From assembly GCA_037447655.1 (NCBI GenBank), contig JBBHKE010001645.1:167106-231105 (forward strand): a DNA stretch of 64,000 nucleotides, written 5' to 3'. Shown one piece after another: positions 22,801-35,206 of the stretch. The position numbers and the translations under genes were made by a program. A model generated the notes under the pieces. It saw nothing but the letters and a program-made list of their open reading frames with translations. It was not told the DNA's origin and did not search any database. Within the stretch, counting starts at the first letter, position 1; every line of letters starts with the position of its first letter. The DNA is from Zygnema cylindricum (lineage: Eukaryota; Streptophyta; Zygnematophyceae; Zygnematales; Zygnemataceae).

Positions 22801-24685
22801 ATCCCCATTTTGTAAAGCCCTCTCCTTCAGAGCCCCAACTATGACTTCTTGGGCGAGCTCCAATCTTTTCGACGACCACCGACAAGAGGGAGAGTCCATG
22901 GGAAAAGGTTCCGTAATAATGGGTAAATGGAAGAAAGGGGAAGAGGGAGAGGGAGAGTGAGAGTGAGGGAGAAAGAGAGAGGGAGTGGGAGAGGAAGAGG
23001 ACGAAGAAGAGTTTTTTTTTCGTTTCGGGCTGCCCGAAACGCTGGAGGGAATTGTTTGGGAGCTGCCCGCGCGAATCAGAGGAGGGAGACGGGACTGGAG
23101 AAGAGACAAATGACGGAAAAGGTCACCCATGGTACGGATTTGTCCCTTAGTGTGACATTGGTGACGCTGGATGATGGTGGAGATGTGGCTGTCCACGTGG
23201 GCAAACTGGTCTATGATGGTCTGGAGAGAGGGAGGGGGAGGGAGCGGAAGGGATAGAGAAGGAGAGGGAGGGAAGGGAAGGGAGAGGGGAAGGAGCAGGG
23301 GGGAAGAGGGACGGGGAGAAGGCAAGAAAAAGAGGGCAACAAAGGAAAGAAAAGGGAACGTTAGAACGTAGGAAAAAAATAACAATAAAAAAGGAACAAA
23401 ATACCATTCCTAAAGAAACCGAAGAAACAAACTGCAAACCACCCACAAGAAAAAATCCAAATACCAACAAAAACAAACCCAGAAAACGGTCACAAAACAC
23501 CAAAATACATAAAAAAACCGACCAAAAAAAAAGAAACACCTGACCCAAAACCTCAAAAAAAAATGGAAAAAAACCCTCCCTCTCCCTCTCCCTCTCCCTC
23601 TCCCTCTCCCTCTCCCTCACCTGAATACTGGTCTGTCTCAGAGTCTCCACCGCCTCCTCGTATCTCTCCCTCGTCACCCCATAGCTCCCATGTCCAAACC
23701 CATACCCCCATTTTCGGTACCACGGACCTCCCTCCGCCACACTATTCAGGAGCCTCATCTCCATTCCTCCCCTTTGGGCCGTATCCTCCACACTCACTTT
23801 CCTGTTTTATTCCAAAAAAGGTTCAAAAAACCTTGTTAAAAACTTCGTTAAAAACGTTGCCTTTCCCATTACCAAGTTGAAATCCCGCTAATTTTTTGAG
23901 ATTTTTTCCTTAAAATGCTAAAAAAAAACTCATAAAAAGAATAAAATAAAGCATCTAACAGAGCATCCAGAAAAACATAACATTCAGAAAAACATCGGAA
24001 AATATCCCAAAACTCTCAATAATTTCTCCTCTTTTCCCACAGCAAAAACTACATAACGAAAACAGAGGAAAAAAAACCCAGAAAAAGAAAAGAAAAAGAA
24101 CCACGGGTCTCCAAACACATTGCCAGAAAAATCCATCAATAATCAACATTTCGATAAAAAATAAAACAAAGTAATAAAAAGCAGAAAACCCAAAACAAAA
24201 CTTAAACAAAATAAAGAAAAATCCTCTCACCTTGCCCTTAACAATCCGCAAATGTTATCCCAAAGAGTCATCAAAACGGAGCCCTGCGATTGGAGGATGT
24301 GTCCAAAACCATTACTGTGGAGAACTCCATGGAAACGGTGTCCGTTACTGTTAGGGGAAATTGTTAAATCGACAACTCCTCCTCCTCCCCCAGAGGCCAA
24401 ACGAACCGATTGGGCGCCACAACAAGCGCAAAGTTTTACGGAGGCGGGAATTATCTCCCCACAGCTGTGGCACTGGAGAGGGAGAGGGAGAGAGAGGGAG
24501 ATCAGACGACAAGATCAGATCCAAATCGCCATCAAAGGCGAAGAGAGAAGAAGGAGAGAAGGAGAGAGCGAGAGCGAGAGAAAGAGGGAGAGGGGGAGAG
24601 AGAGAGACATTGAAATCAAGATCGGCTCCAAGATCAGATCCAAATAGCCATCTATCAGAGTGAGAGTGAGAGAGAGAAAGGGGGG

Positions 24686-24774
<89 letters not shown>

Positions 24775-24885
24775 CCAAGATCAGATCCAAAACGTCATCA
24801 ATGAGAGGGAGAGAGAGAGAGAGATGGAGAGAGAGAGACAGAAAGAGGAGATTGAAATCACCAAGATCAGATCCAGAACGCCATC

Positions 24886-24943
<58 letters not shown>

Positions 24944-27085
24944 AAATCAAGATCGGCTCCAAGATCGAATCCAAAACGCCATCAATGAGAGGGGGAGAGA
25001 GAGAGAGAGAGAGAAGTGAAACAGAAAGAAGTCATTGATATAAAGATTAAGAACAGTATTAAGACCCAATCACCACCAAAAGCAGGGAGAGAGAGAGGGA
25101 GAGAGATGGAGAGAGAGAAAGGGAGAGAGCAGAGAAGGGAAGAGAAAGAGGAGAGACATTGAAATCAAGATCGACAAAAAGTTCAGATAAAAATCTCCAT
25201 AAAAGAAAAACTGCCATTAACATTGCTGCCATCAGGACATAAGGTCACATAACATTTAGAGTTGACAGTGTCAAATATTAATCGAAATCAACAAAAGAAA
25301 TATCATCATCTACATTGGCATCGAATCGTAGGCACACTCAGCAACATCGAGGACAAAATGAAAAAATAAAAAACGAAATGAAAAAATGTGAGACACATCG
25401 ACATCGACATGAGCTTTGAAAGAAATCATACATTTCCAAGTTAGTTATGAAACATTGAAGTAAAAAGTCAGAATATCGTTCTCATTAATTCCGTTTCTAT
25501 CACCAGAATCAAAAGAGAGATTGAGATTAAAAAAAAAAGCATCCCCGATTCCCACCTTTTTCCGTCCTTTTCCCAACCCCGGAGACCCTTCATCGAGTTC
25601 GCCAGCTGGCACGACAAAATGATATCGTCGAGATGAAACCGGGTGATGGCTCCATCCTACCATTAGAGGAAACAGAAACAAATAAAAACATAAATACGTC
25701 AAATTACGTCAAATCCGTATTTCACACATCCCTGATGAGAACGCCATGAACTGTACACCGAAAACACAATACAGATTGTATATTGATCCACTTAATCCCA
25801 CAACAAAATTAGCTTATAACGACCAACATCAATCCTCTTGCAAATATACAGACATGTTCTCTCTGTTTACTCTCATTTTCCGTCTTTACCTCTCCCTCTC
25901 ACTCTGCCAATTTCTCTCCTCAGTTCTCATGTTCCCTCTTGCCCTCTCCTATTCCCCATCACTTGGTCATTTTCTCTCATTTTCCCACTTTTCCTATCCC
26001 TCTCGATCTTGTCCACGCTTACCGATGCATCTACAATGGTCACAATGTGCCCAAGACCTCCCTCCCGCCTCCTCCTCCAATACAAGAAGTGGAAATCGAG
26101 AATTATCGCGAGTCTCTAACATGATGCTCCATGCCGGAAGCCCATCCACACTGCATAGATTTTGGGGCCAATAAAGGAAAGGACATATTAGAGAACTGCC
26201 ATCTGGCGATGTTGACATTGGACATCAACATCAAAATAATGAGACTTTATAGTGGATAGTGCACATTAGAAGATGTTTACTAGTCATTATTGCGACATTG
26301 ATCTTCCACACTGCGCAGAAACATTGAAAATTGGTAAGTTTACAGAAGGACATTGCACATTGGGCATTGGACATGAAATACTGGAGATAACTGGTCATTG
26401 GCTCGATAATAGACATTGCAAATTGGAAATTTTACACATTGCACATTTTACATTGCACATTAGAAATGATGCATTGGACATAAGAAATTATACATTCCAC
26501 ATTGTACATTGGACATTAGAAATTATGCATTGGACATTAGAAATTATACATTGGACATTAGAAATTATACATTGGACATTAGAAATTATACATTGGACAT
26601 TAGAAATTATACATTGGACATTAGAAATTATGCATTGGACATTAGAAATTAGAAATTATACATCGCAGATCAGACACTGGACATAGGACATTATACATAA
26701 AAAATTGGACACTGGACATTATACATTATACCACCCTCAAAAATGCATTTATACCCATTTCAAAATATTCATTATCTCACATTTCCGACGAATACCCAAT
26801 GCAGTTTACCCCAATTGTACCCAACCCAAATCATCATTTCACCGCATTTTCATTTCCATGTCAGTTAGAGACACCGTTTTACAGTTATCCTTGTGGCACA
26901 GTTAGGAGTTGACCTTACCCATCTGTCCTATAATGAGGAAATACAAAATCAGAGGGGGAGAGCGGGAGAGAGGGAGAGGGGGAAGGGGGGGAGAGTGGGA
27001 GAGAGAGCGCGAGCGAGAGACAGAGACAGAGAGAAGACAGAGAGAGGGAGGCAGTGAGATACAAATGGTAGAGAAACTAATGGAT

Positions 27086-27133
<48 letters not shown>

Positions 27134-27508
27134 GAGAGCGACAGACACAGGGAAGAAGGGAGAGAGCGAGAGGAAAAAACTCAATGCAAGTCAAATCAAG
27201 TCAAGTCAATGCGATTCCCACCTCTCTCTCTGTCCGTACTCCTCCAAAAATTTCCGTACATTTGTACGGAATGCCCCTCCGTACTGCCTCCCGAACCCCT
27301 CTCCTCCGAACCCCTCGGCCGAAAAAACGCTCCTCTCCGCGCGCCGCCTCTTCCGGCCGGGGAGGAGGGAGGGGGGGGGAGGGGCTGTACGGACTGTACG
27401 GACGGACCAATCGGAGTCTGCCACGTGGAGGGAATCGGAAGGGTAGAATGTACGGACGCTGAGAGGGGGGTCGTGGTAGGAGGGGGAGAGGGCGGAGAGG
27501 ATAGACAT
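19872..27508 (-). CDS. MMD1-like: MMD1/MS1-type PHD-finger protein, 11 exons, 792 aa
   Basis: Exons on the minus strand are 27508-27222, 26150-26023, 25656-25556, 24472-24231, 23801-23621, 23220-22489, 22176-22018, 21579-21488, 21137-20987, 20791-20685 and 20070-19872. All introns are GT-AG, all phases agree, and the sum is 2379 nt. Family landmarks run in order: basic GRKRRR near residue 55, CDHCRCIGWSHH (about 132-143), CHSCG...CACCG, HRFHGVLHSNGFGHIL, WYRKWGYGFGHGSYGVT, IGDTGLLDFVLKSLGN, AVNPETKVLEF, PPAELVVLPPHATIGDL, then the PHD finger at 742-786 (C742, C744, C757, C760, H765, C768, C783, C786). In Arabidopsis these proteins are nuclear histone-reading regulators of male meiosis and pollen/tapetum development (704 and 672 aa there). 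Exon 6 carries Ser-rich and Gly/Ser-rich insertions. The start at 27508 is the only ATG in the exon-1 frame and gives an unusual 50-residue leader. MMD1 versus MS1 orthology is not resolved. Confidence 0.9.
20071..22017 (-). other. 3' introns of the MMD1-like gene
   Basis: Introns at 20071-20684, 20792-20986, 21138-21487 and 21580-22017 are AT-rich with ordinary GT-AG ends (for example acceptors TTGGTGTTCAG at 20081-20071 and GTGTGCAG at 20799-20792). No genes or repeats of note are seen in them. Confidence 0.8.
24473..25555. repeat. (GA)n/(CT)n-rich intron 3 of the MMD1-like gene
   Basis: An almost pure GA microsatellite spans about 24690-24771. Further tracts lie at 24890-24940 and 24990-25015, separated by repeats of an AAGATCAGATCCAAA-like unit. 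On the sense strand this is pyrimidine-rich and ends at the exon-4 acceptor CCCTCTCCAG|TGCCAC (24473). Apparent open frames here are low-complexity artefacts. Confidence 0.9.
26490..26662. repeat. 21-bp minisatellite in intron 1 of the MMD1-like gene
   Basis: The unit ACATTGGACATTAGAAATTA + T is repeated about eight times, with looser copies of ACATTGxACATT from 26340. Because 21 is a multiple of 3 the array reads as a 7-residue repeat on the plus strand, but it lies inside the intron between exons 1 and 2. Confidence 0.9.
26920..27200. repeat. GA-rich low-complexity tract before exon 1 donor
   Basis: GAGAGA and GGGAGA runs occupy the 5' part of intron 1. They are probably a microsatellite; long stop-free frames on both strands follow from it. 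Confidence 0.85.
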
Positions 27509-27756
27509 GGGGAGGGAGGGAGGGAGGGAGGAAGGGGAGGGAGGTGAGGGAGGGGGAGAGAGGGGGAGGGAGTGGAGAGGGAAAGAATGTCGGAATGGTA
27601 AGGAGAGGTAGAGAGGGAGAGGGAAATTGAGGGAACAAGCGAACGAGGGAGGAGGAATAGAGAGAGAGGCGAAGGGAGAGGAGGAGAGGAACAGAGACAG
27701 AGGGGAACACAGAGAGAGATAGAGAGGGAGAGAGAGAGAGAGGGAGTGAGAGAGAG

Positions 27757-27793
<37 letters not shown>

Positions 27794-29676
27794 CTGTAGT
27801 GGGAAACAACAAAAGTGAGAAGGGAAATTTCTTGTCTATAGCGTTTTGGCGAACCTCCGGGTTTTTTTTTTTTCTCCGCCGCGTCTTTTTTATATATTTT
27901 TTTGTATCTGACCGTGCGTACGAAAATTATCGTATTTTACTTTATGTGGTACTGTACTTTACTGTATTTTTTTCATCCGTACGTATTTTTTATTGAAAGT
28001 CATAATTTTAAATGTTTCATTTTTTTTTTTTTTAAACAATGGTTAGTGAGCAGATTTTTTTTGGGACGCGTGGAAACCTTTGATTCCTAGATTATTCATG
28101 TAAAAAACATTTTTTTTCGGTCTGCCCGATATATTTCTTATACATTTTTTGCTTTACACGTGTTCGAATGTAAATCGATTGAAAGAAGCACAAAATATCG
28201 CTGATAAGCTGATATCCGTTTGAATTCTTTTATTTTTTATTGACGCCTTATTAATTTTCGCGCGCTTTGCACGTGACTTTACAAAAAAAAAAAAAATGTG
28301 AGTATTAGAGATTTTGCCACGTGGCATAGTACGGAAGCGTAAAAATTGTGGCGAAACGAAATCTGTTCCGTTGAATTTCACGTGGACCAATCGGAACGAT
28401 GCAAAATATTTTAAGGAAAAAATATTTTTAGATGACCGTCTTGAAGTTGACGAAACGGGCAGACGTAAAAATATCCGTGCGCACTGTACGAAAATGTACG
28501 GTTGAGTTTCAATACAGTACAGTACTTTGAATTCAAGATATTTTCTCTCTGAAGATACTTTATTTTTTTCCCTCTATATTTTTTGCCTCTTTATTTTTTC
28601 CCTCTATATTTTATTTTTTCCCTCTCTTTTTTAAATTTTTTTCTGTCAATCACGTCCGCTTTTTGCCATTGAAGTAAACGATTTCTGTACAAGAGATTGT
28701 ATTTTTCGAGGCATGTATCGATCTCGGCCGTCGAAACCGGAAATGGTTCGAGATTCAATCCTCGTATTGTCAATCGTGACCTTTCGATCAACACGTGTGA
28801 ATGGAAAAGCTTTGGGGCGGTTGCGTTTCACGACGTCGTTTTCAATGCAACAATAGATACTGTCTGTAATTTTGTCGGCCACCGACAAAATATTTTCCAG
28901 CAACGTGGCGCAGTCGGAATGCGGTATGCCATAATTTTATTTTTTTAGGGTTTTTTTTTCCTTTAATTGGAATCCACCGGGCAGCTGCTTTTATTTTTCT
29001 TCGGGCAGGGATAATTTCATTATTTCTGCCATTTCTGCCATTTCTGCCAATGATAATTTCGTACATTTTCGTCGTCGCGAAAATTTTACTGACCGCAGGA
29101 GGCATAAAATGCACGAATACGGCGTTTATTTTTTACTAAAACATTCTGTCCTTTTTTTTTAAGTATTAGGTGGGTTAGCGCCCGTTTGTACCACCGTCCT
29201 TTTCTTGAAAGCTGCCCGGACACGCGGCAGGCAGAGAGAGATCCCATGCATGAACATTCAAGTCAACCAATAGTGAAAAAACACGTTTTTATCACTTTCT
29301 GTCTTTTCGGCAAAGTCAACACTGGACAGTCTGCAAAGCTGGACGCCATTCAATTGCACCGTGAACCGCTCCTAACGTCAAGAAACAAATATAGCGTTGA
29401 TCTAGAATCAGCGCTAGGGTTTCATTAAATCTTGATCGACGTGGATTAATCTGGACCGCTGATATACTAGCATAGCGGAAGAAAAAACCGGTGCTATACA
29501 TTCTATTTTATGTTTTTAGTCCAGGAAAACGGCCACAGAATCGTGTTGTTAGTTAATAGTGATTCACAGTTTACTGCCACGCCCATATTCAATGATACAC
29601 GTGGCATGTATCTATGCTTTTGTAAGATTCACTCCGGTACTATCTGAACCGGCAGTCTGAATTTACAAAAAGTACA
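27509..29676. other. Upstream region of the MMD1-like gene, microsatellite and AT-rich spacer
   Basis: A GA tract at 27715-27791 lies about 210-280 bp upstream of the MMD1-like start codon and may fall in the promoter or 5' UTR. The rest is AT-rich with scattered CACGTG and GTACGG words. No gene is supported. Confidence 0.5.
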
Positions 29677-30096
29677 GTGCTCGAGTACGACAAAAAAACG
29701 ACAACATGTACTCGGCTGAAATGCTGGCTTTCGGGGGGATCTTCCACGTGTCATGGTGGTTGTAGATACTGTCTTTTGAGAACCCCAACGTTTTCCGTGG
29801 GACCAGATTTCAATCGAAACCATATCGTAAACGACAAAAAAAACATCGCACCTGTTTACTTTATGTACGACAGCCGATCCTTCACCGGATTGACCGATGT
29901 TGAAGTGGACGGGCAACATCTTTTTCTGGTGAAGGCTGTATTGATGGACCCGGTTTTTTATTTTTTAAATTATAATATATTACTATCCTTTGGTGAAGAA
30001 CGTCTGTTTTTATTTCCCATCCCTTTTACCCAAGACTTTCTTGAAGAACATGCAAACTTTCTTGAGAAAACAAATATGAAAGAAACAAACATGTGA
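29677..30096 (+). CDS. Unidentified 139-codon open frame
   Basis: The frame is open from 29677 to the stop at 30094-30096, with non-repetitive, protein-like composition. It has a cysteine cluster early (C-x3-C-x2-C) and a hydrophobic stretch VEVDGQHLFLVKAVLMDPVF near the middle. The first codon is GTG, so the true start or an upstream exon is unknown. I recognise no family. It may be a fragment of a gene or mobile element, or chance. Confidence 0.2.
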   Translation: MLEYDKKTTTCTRLKCWLSGGSSTCHGGCRYCLLRTPTFSVGPDFNRNHIVNDKKNIAPVYFMYDSRSFTGLTDVEVDGQHLFLVKAVLMDPVFYFLNYNILLSFGEERLFLFPIPFTQDFLEEHANFLEKTNMKETNM

Positions 30097-33000
30097 AAAG
30101 GAAAAAAAGTTCACGCAAAAATTATATGTCCACGTCCTGAAGATGTCATCCACTGATTTACAATTTCTACTACCAAATCACATTTCTTATAATAATGTTT
30201 AATTTCACGGACCATGATTCTCAATTAAGCAAATCCGCTCCCTCGACATGAATTGGTTTATAATGGAAAAGAACAGTGATGTATATGCGGACCGTTTATT
30301 TTTTCTCGACACGGGTACTCTTTTGATACGAGACACGAGAAGCCTTAATATAAGATACTTGACGAGGCTATTATACAATAAATATGCCTCGTTGCAACTT
30401 TGTCTACTCATTTCCTTATCGACTTGTGATGTTGTACAAATTCGTCAAATGAGAAATACAATTACGTGACAAATTAACTCAATATACGCATCATACAAAT
30501 TTATTTACTTGTGGATGATGCATATACTTCGCCTATGTATTATCGTAATTTACCCTACATATTTTTAAATTGACTATCGCGAGAAATCCTTTAGAGGACA
30601 CACTCACAATCTCGTTAACATTTTTCTTTTAGAGTATACAACGCATAACACCTGAACTAATACAATATTTCAAATGTGTGAAAGAATGAGAAAGGCGGTC
30701 AACACTTGCCTGTATTATTACCCGTATTATGTAATACGCACCTCTTACATGGTAGGCTCGTATGTCATTTTCAATTATTTCACGTGTTTCACTTCAAAAG
30801 ATATTGAGATAATGGCATGCTATTAGCGTTGTACATTCAAATGGATCCGTGGGTTTTTGATTTTACGCATATTGAAAGGATCACGATATTCGCCAATATA
30901 ACAATGTCTATTTTAATTTACTCAAATCGAGACACTATAATTAAGGATATTAGGTATACTAGTTAAACCTTTCATGTCGTGTGCCTTTTATTTTCTTATA
31001 CGTCATAGACTTCATTCGTAACAATAATATAAATGCCTAACGACACAAAATCCATAAATAAAATATTAAAGGAACTTCAAAATCCTTTAAAGTTTGTAAA
31101 GTCGAATTCAAAAAGTCGATAATAGTTAAAAAAAAGTGATCCATCGGTTGTGTTTAGCGTAAAGGTTTTTAACATTTGAAATTTGAATGTCCAAACCCAA
31201 TTTAACCAAATTGCAACACTGCATCTATTATGGAGCTCCACCTTTAAGCTAATGGTAACTGTATGTATGTTCGTACACGTACAATTTGTAATCTAAAATG
31301 CCAATCTACATGTATTTTTAGGGTAACACGTTTGGATATATGGGATCACTGGAGCGATTAGACTTAAAAAAACATAAAAACAAAGCTTTTGGGCCAAAAA
31401 CATAAAACCATATATTTTTACAAATAAAAAACCTTCGTCGACGGGATACCACTATAAAATGTATTATGTGCATGTAAAGAGAAAAAATACTCTCTAAGTT
31501 CAAATTTATAGCTACTTTGTCTCAGTTTTATGAGTTAAGTAAATATAACAACAGAAAAGATTAAAAACTCTTTCTCAAATGCTCAAAGTCACTTATAAGC
31601 ATCTATTCTAAAACTTAAAAAATTAAAAAGAGTGTTTAGCCTTGGGAAAAGGTTTTAAATAGGGGTTAAAACGTTCGGAGTGACATTAAACTTTTACGAT
31701 TTTGGGGGTTATCTGTTTCAAACCCAAGAATCCACTTTTGAAAAGGTGCCAAATGGTGCGCACTGCGCAGTCCTAAATAATTAACGTAATTATTAATTAG
31801 ACCAATTACTAATTCCATCTATTTATTCTGTCTTACGCATAATTTTCCGCAAAAGTTTTGAAACGTCAAAACATTTCGATCGAATGGTCCTTTTCCAGCT
31901 ATTCTCAATCCGTACAGTCCTTCTAAACTAGGACACGTGTCCTTCACCTACAACACCCCCAGCCATGCACTATTTAGAACGCGATTCTTGTCGCACGTGT
32001 TCGACGCAGAGCAGCTTATGCACTGTCCTGCAAGGCTTGTTGTGGAGCTCTACTGAATTTATTGATCGAAATTACAGATGTACAGTACGGTACAATACTG
32101 TTTTGTATCGCACTTAGCATAGTACGTTAAAATTCCGTATTCTACCAAGCGCTGCGCACGTCGCACAGCATGTAGTCGGCGCCAAATGTTCTCTACGTGG
32201 ACAAAATCGGACGTCCGGCATATTTGTCGCTACTGGTGTCAGAGAGTACGTTTTTTCCAGCGTCATAGTACGGTTGAAATGACACGTACGGCTAGAATGT
32301 CGTCATCTATAATTTTCAGACGTCATCAGGCGTTATCATTGTCAAATATCGAATACGTATATCGCACTACGCCTATTTTACTCCTTTTGGACGTAAAGTA
32401 CGAACGAAAATGAGGTATTTTGAATTTTTAGTATTTTACACGTGACTCTTGGTTTGTCGTTTTGTATTGAAATATCCGCCGGCTGCGGGCTACGCCCTAT
32501 CGGGATGCGAAAAATTATCGTTTGTTTTGTCAGTATCTTAAAGGACATCGCAACGTGGAAACAGTGCTCGCTCCGAGACCATGGCTGTACCGTACTCGTA
32601 CTGTACTTCTCCCTTAATATCAAGAAACCATGCCGGAAATCCGGAGAGTTCACCCCCTCCAACCACGTGTCAACTTCCCCATAGGCTAATCCGCCTTGTG
32701 GTATCTGTTCGAGGTTTAGGGGGTCGCTCTTTCGACAAACGGTCGAAGCAGCTACAGTGAAATGCACTAGAGGACAATACGCCGGATTTGATTGCGCCGG
32801 ACTGTGCCAAAATTGTACGGTCAGATAAAACCTATCCACATGGTGCCTGCCACGCTCATTTCGGGGGTTACAATCTTTTGAACGGTCCTCGATTCTTCGA
32901 CGACTAAAATGACCACGTGAAGATATTCCTCCAATGCGCTTACGACAAATTTATGTACGAATAAGGGGAAAAGTCAGCCGGACATATTACAGCATGTTAC

Positions 33001-35051
33001 GCTGTCGTATTCGTTAACTTTTACGAAAAGATTCATAAAAAAACTATAGCTATTCCCTGAGGTACACCTAGCTTTTAGTGTCACGACAACGTGGCACATA
33101 AATACGTTCCGCTAAAAATTTCCGACTAAATTGGCTAAAGAAAAAACGCTGAATGTGCCGTACAAAAGGCTTGGAACTATACCGACTGTCCTTGTCGGTC
33201 GGCTGCAAAAATCTGACCGTTGATTTCTTACAGGACCATCATCGGTTGTGAAGACAGGTACCGAAAGACAGATGGCCGGTTGGTTGTCGGTTACCCGTCG
33301 AAGTTTGGTAAGAACTACACCGTGAATCGCTATTAACGTAATAACAAATATAGCGTAATGAAACAATTAGCGTACTGTATGGTAAATTGGATTTTTTAGG
33401 GTACACAATGATACTAATTTATCCTTCACTCTAATTTGTAAATTGTTTTGTAATAATTGTCGGGCCATAATATCTTCACACTAAAATATGTGTGTGTACG
33501 GAATTGTTCAAATCGTACGCCGTAGCGTTTTTGCGACATCCGCGTCTGCCGGAAAATATTTACGCAATTACATGTTAACGCGACCCCGGGAATTACGTAA
33601 TGTCTGAACAATTATGTTTCCCGTAAGCACGAATTTCGAACTTACCTCGGCACGCTGTTGCGTTAAAAAATGACGTCGCTTGTACGTAGGTTGTTGTAAA
33701 ATACACACTAATTCCGCGCTTTAACTATAATTATATCGCTGGTTACCGATTGTACTAGAGTATATTAACATTAATATGTGTCTTAATTCTAAATCGATTG
33801 CTTTTCTGTGGCTGCACTTCTAAAAATAACTGTTAATAGCGTCAACGTTCACGAAAATAACAGGTATTAGCGTTTATGTTAACTCTAAATGAGTCTCTTA
33901 TACGAAAATATCTGACAAATCATCAGTAACTCGTCATATGATTGGTCACTCAACACTACGCGTGGCATACTTTTAATCCACGTAAACATTATGGTTGGAA
34001 ATCGTCCTAAATAACGTAACACCATCCGTTTCTCTTAACCAGCGCCTATTCCAAAAAATGTCCGTACATCCATTAACCTGCAGCATTTTCAATGGCGCTT
34101 TCACCAAATTCTTCGTCGCCCACCACGTGCGTACTTTCCCATCTAAACCCGCAATCCGTGTAATCTTTAAGACTTTAACAGATATATTTTTTTGATAATT
34201 TTTGAACATTTTTCCCTTTTAAAAACCAAGACACAAAATATCCAAAGCTTAAAATGACTCTTATATTTATTTTTCCATTCATTTATCTTTTCTTCGTTTT
34301 TAACTGGACCCTTAATTATTATTTTTAAAAGCCACTCCCCTTTTTCATAACTTCCTTTTTATTGTGCTTAAACAAGAGATAAACATCACATCATTTATTT
34401 TGATCTCTTTTGCTTTTCCTGGTTATAATTTTTTTCTTTTCTTTTCTCCTATCTTATTGGGCAGTTTCTTCTTCACGCCACTTCAAAGGCAAAATTTTAT
34501 AATCGTCCATGATTGGATGCAATTTGGAAGGCATGTTTGCTCCCGAATTTGTATTTTCTTGATGTCGAACCAAATTTTGATGACCCATTTGAAGTATATA
34601 AAATAAATGGACCACCGATAGCAATTCGTGTTTTGACAAAAACATTTGTTGTCATTTCGGAGGTAAATTTTTATTTTCCATTACCAATTTTTCATTTGTT
34701 GGGTCCATTGAAACACGGTCCAATTTTCCCTTAAAAGAAACGACCTCAGAGAAAGTACTGCAGTTTTTGAAACTATATTTCTTTGTGTTTTAAATCGAAG
34801 ATTTATAACCATCAATTAATATGGATGAAATTATGTAAGCTTGCATTTATTTTTGGAAATAAACTTTGCCGACAATCTAGAAACGATCAGAAATAAAATA
34901 ACGACTCTCTCTCCTCTCCCTCTCCCTCTCCCTCTCCCTCTCACTCTCTTTTTCCCCCTCTCTCCCTCCCTCCCTCTCTCTTTCTCTCCCTCTCCCTCTC
35001 CCTCTCCCTCTCCCTCTTTTTCTCTCTCTTTTCTTTTTGTGTGTTTTACAG
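30097..35051. other. Long intergenic stretch, no supported gene
   Basis: The region is AT-rich and mostly non-repetitive by eye. An inverted-repeat family end (TACACCGTGAATCGCTATTA) lies at 33316. A frame at 34513-34662 has protein-like composition (DVEPNFDDPFEVYKINGPP) and ends at a possible donor GAG|GTAAAT. A (CTCTCC)n tract at 34905-35035 precedes a strong acceptor at 35051. Confidence 0.4.
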
Positions 35052-35206
35052 TGGTCGCAAAAGTCCAGGAAATGTTGGCAACCAATAATTTGCTGGAGGA
35101 TGATGAAGATGGAGAGGAAAACTGTCTTATTTATTCCGTTGAGGACGAGAAAGCTGTAAGGAGACGACAACAAGACGGATTTTACTTTCCGAAATTGCCA
35201 TCATAA
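35052..35206 (+). CDS. Possible terminal exon of an unidentified gene
   Basis: A long pyrimidine tract ends TTTTACAG at 35051, a good acceptor. The following 50 codons are open, acidic (LLEDDEDGEEN) and end at TAA 35204-35206. The preceding candidate exon (34513-34662) does not match in phase, so the gene model is incomplete. Family unknown. Confidence 0.3.

Noticed and set aside
22000-23385. A single 461-residue protein on the minus strand
   Set aside because: This open stretch reads through introns; splice sites and family motifs show it contains exons 6 and 7 of the MMD1-like gene.
24252-25000. Long GERERERE and SLSLSL open frames
   Set aside because: These are (GA)n/(CT)n microsatellite translations inside an intron; the same applies to 26909-27547, 36116-38276 and 42844-43979.
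26273-26686. Repeat protein with HWTLEII units
   Set aside because: It reads a 21-bp minisatellite that lies in intron 1 of the MMD1-like gene on the opposite strand.
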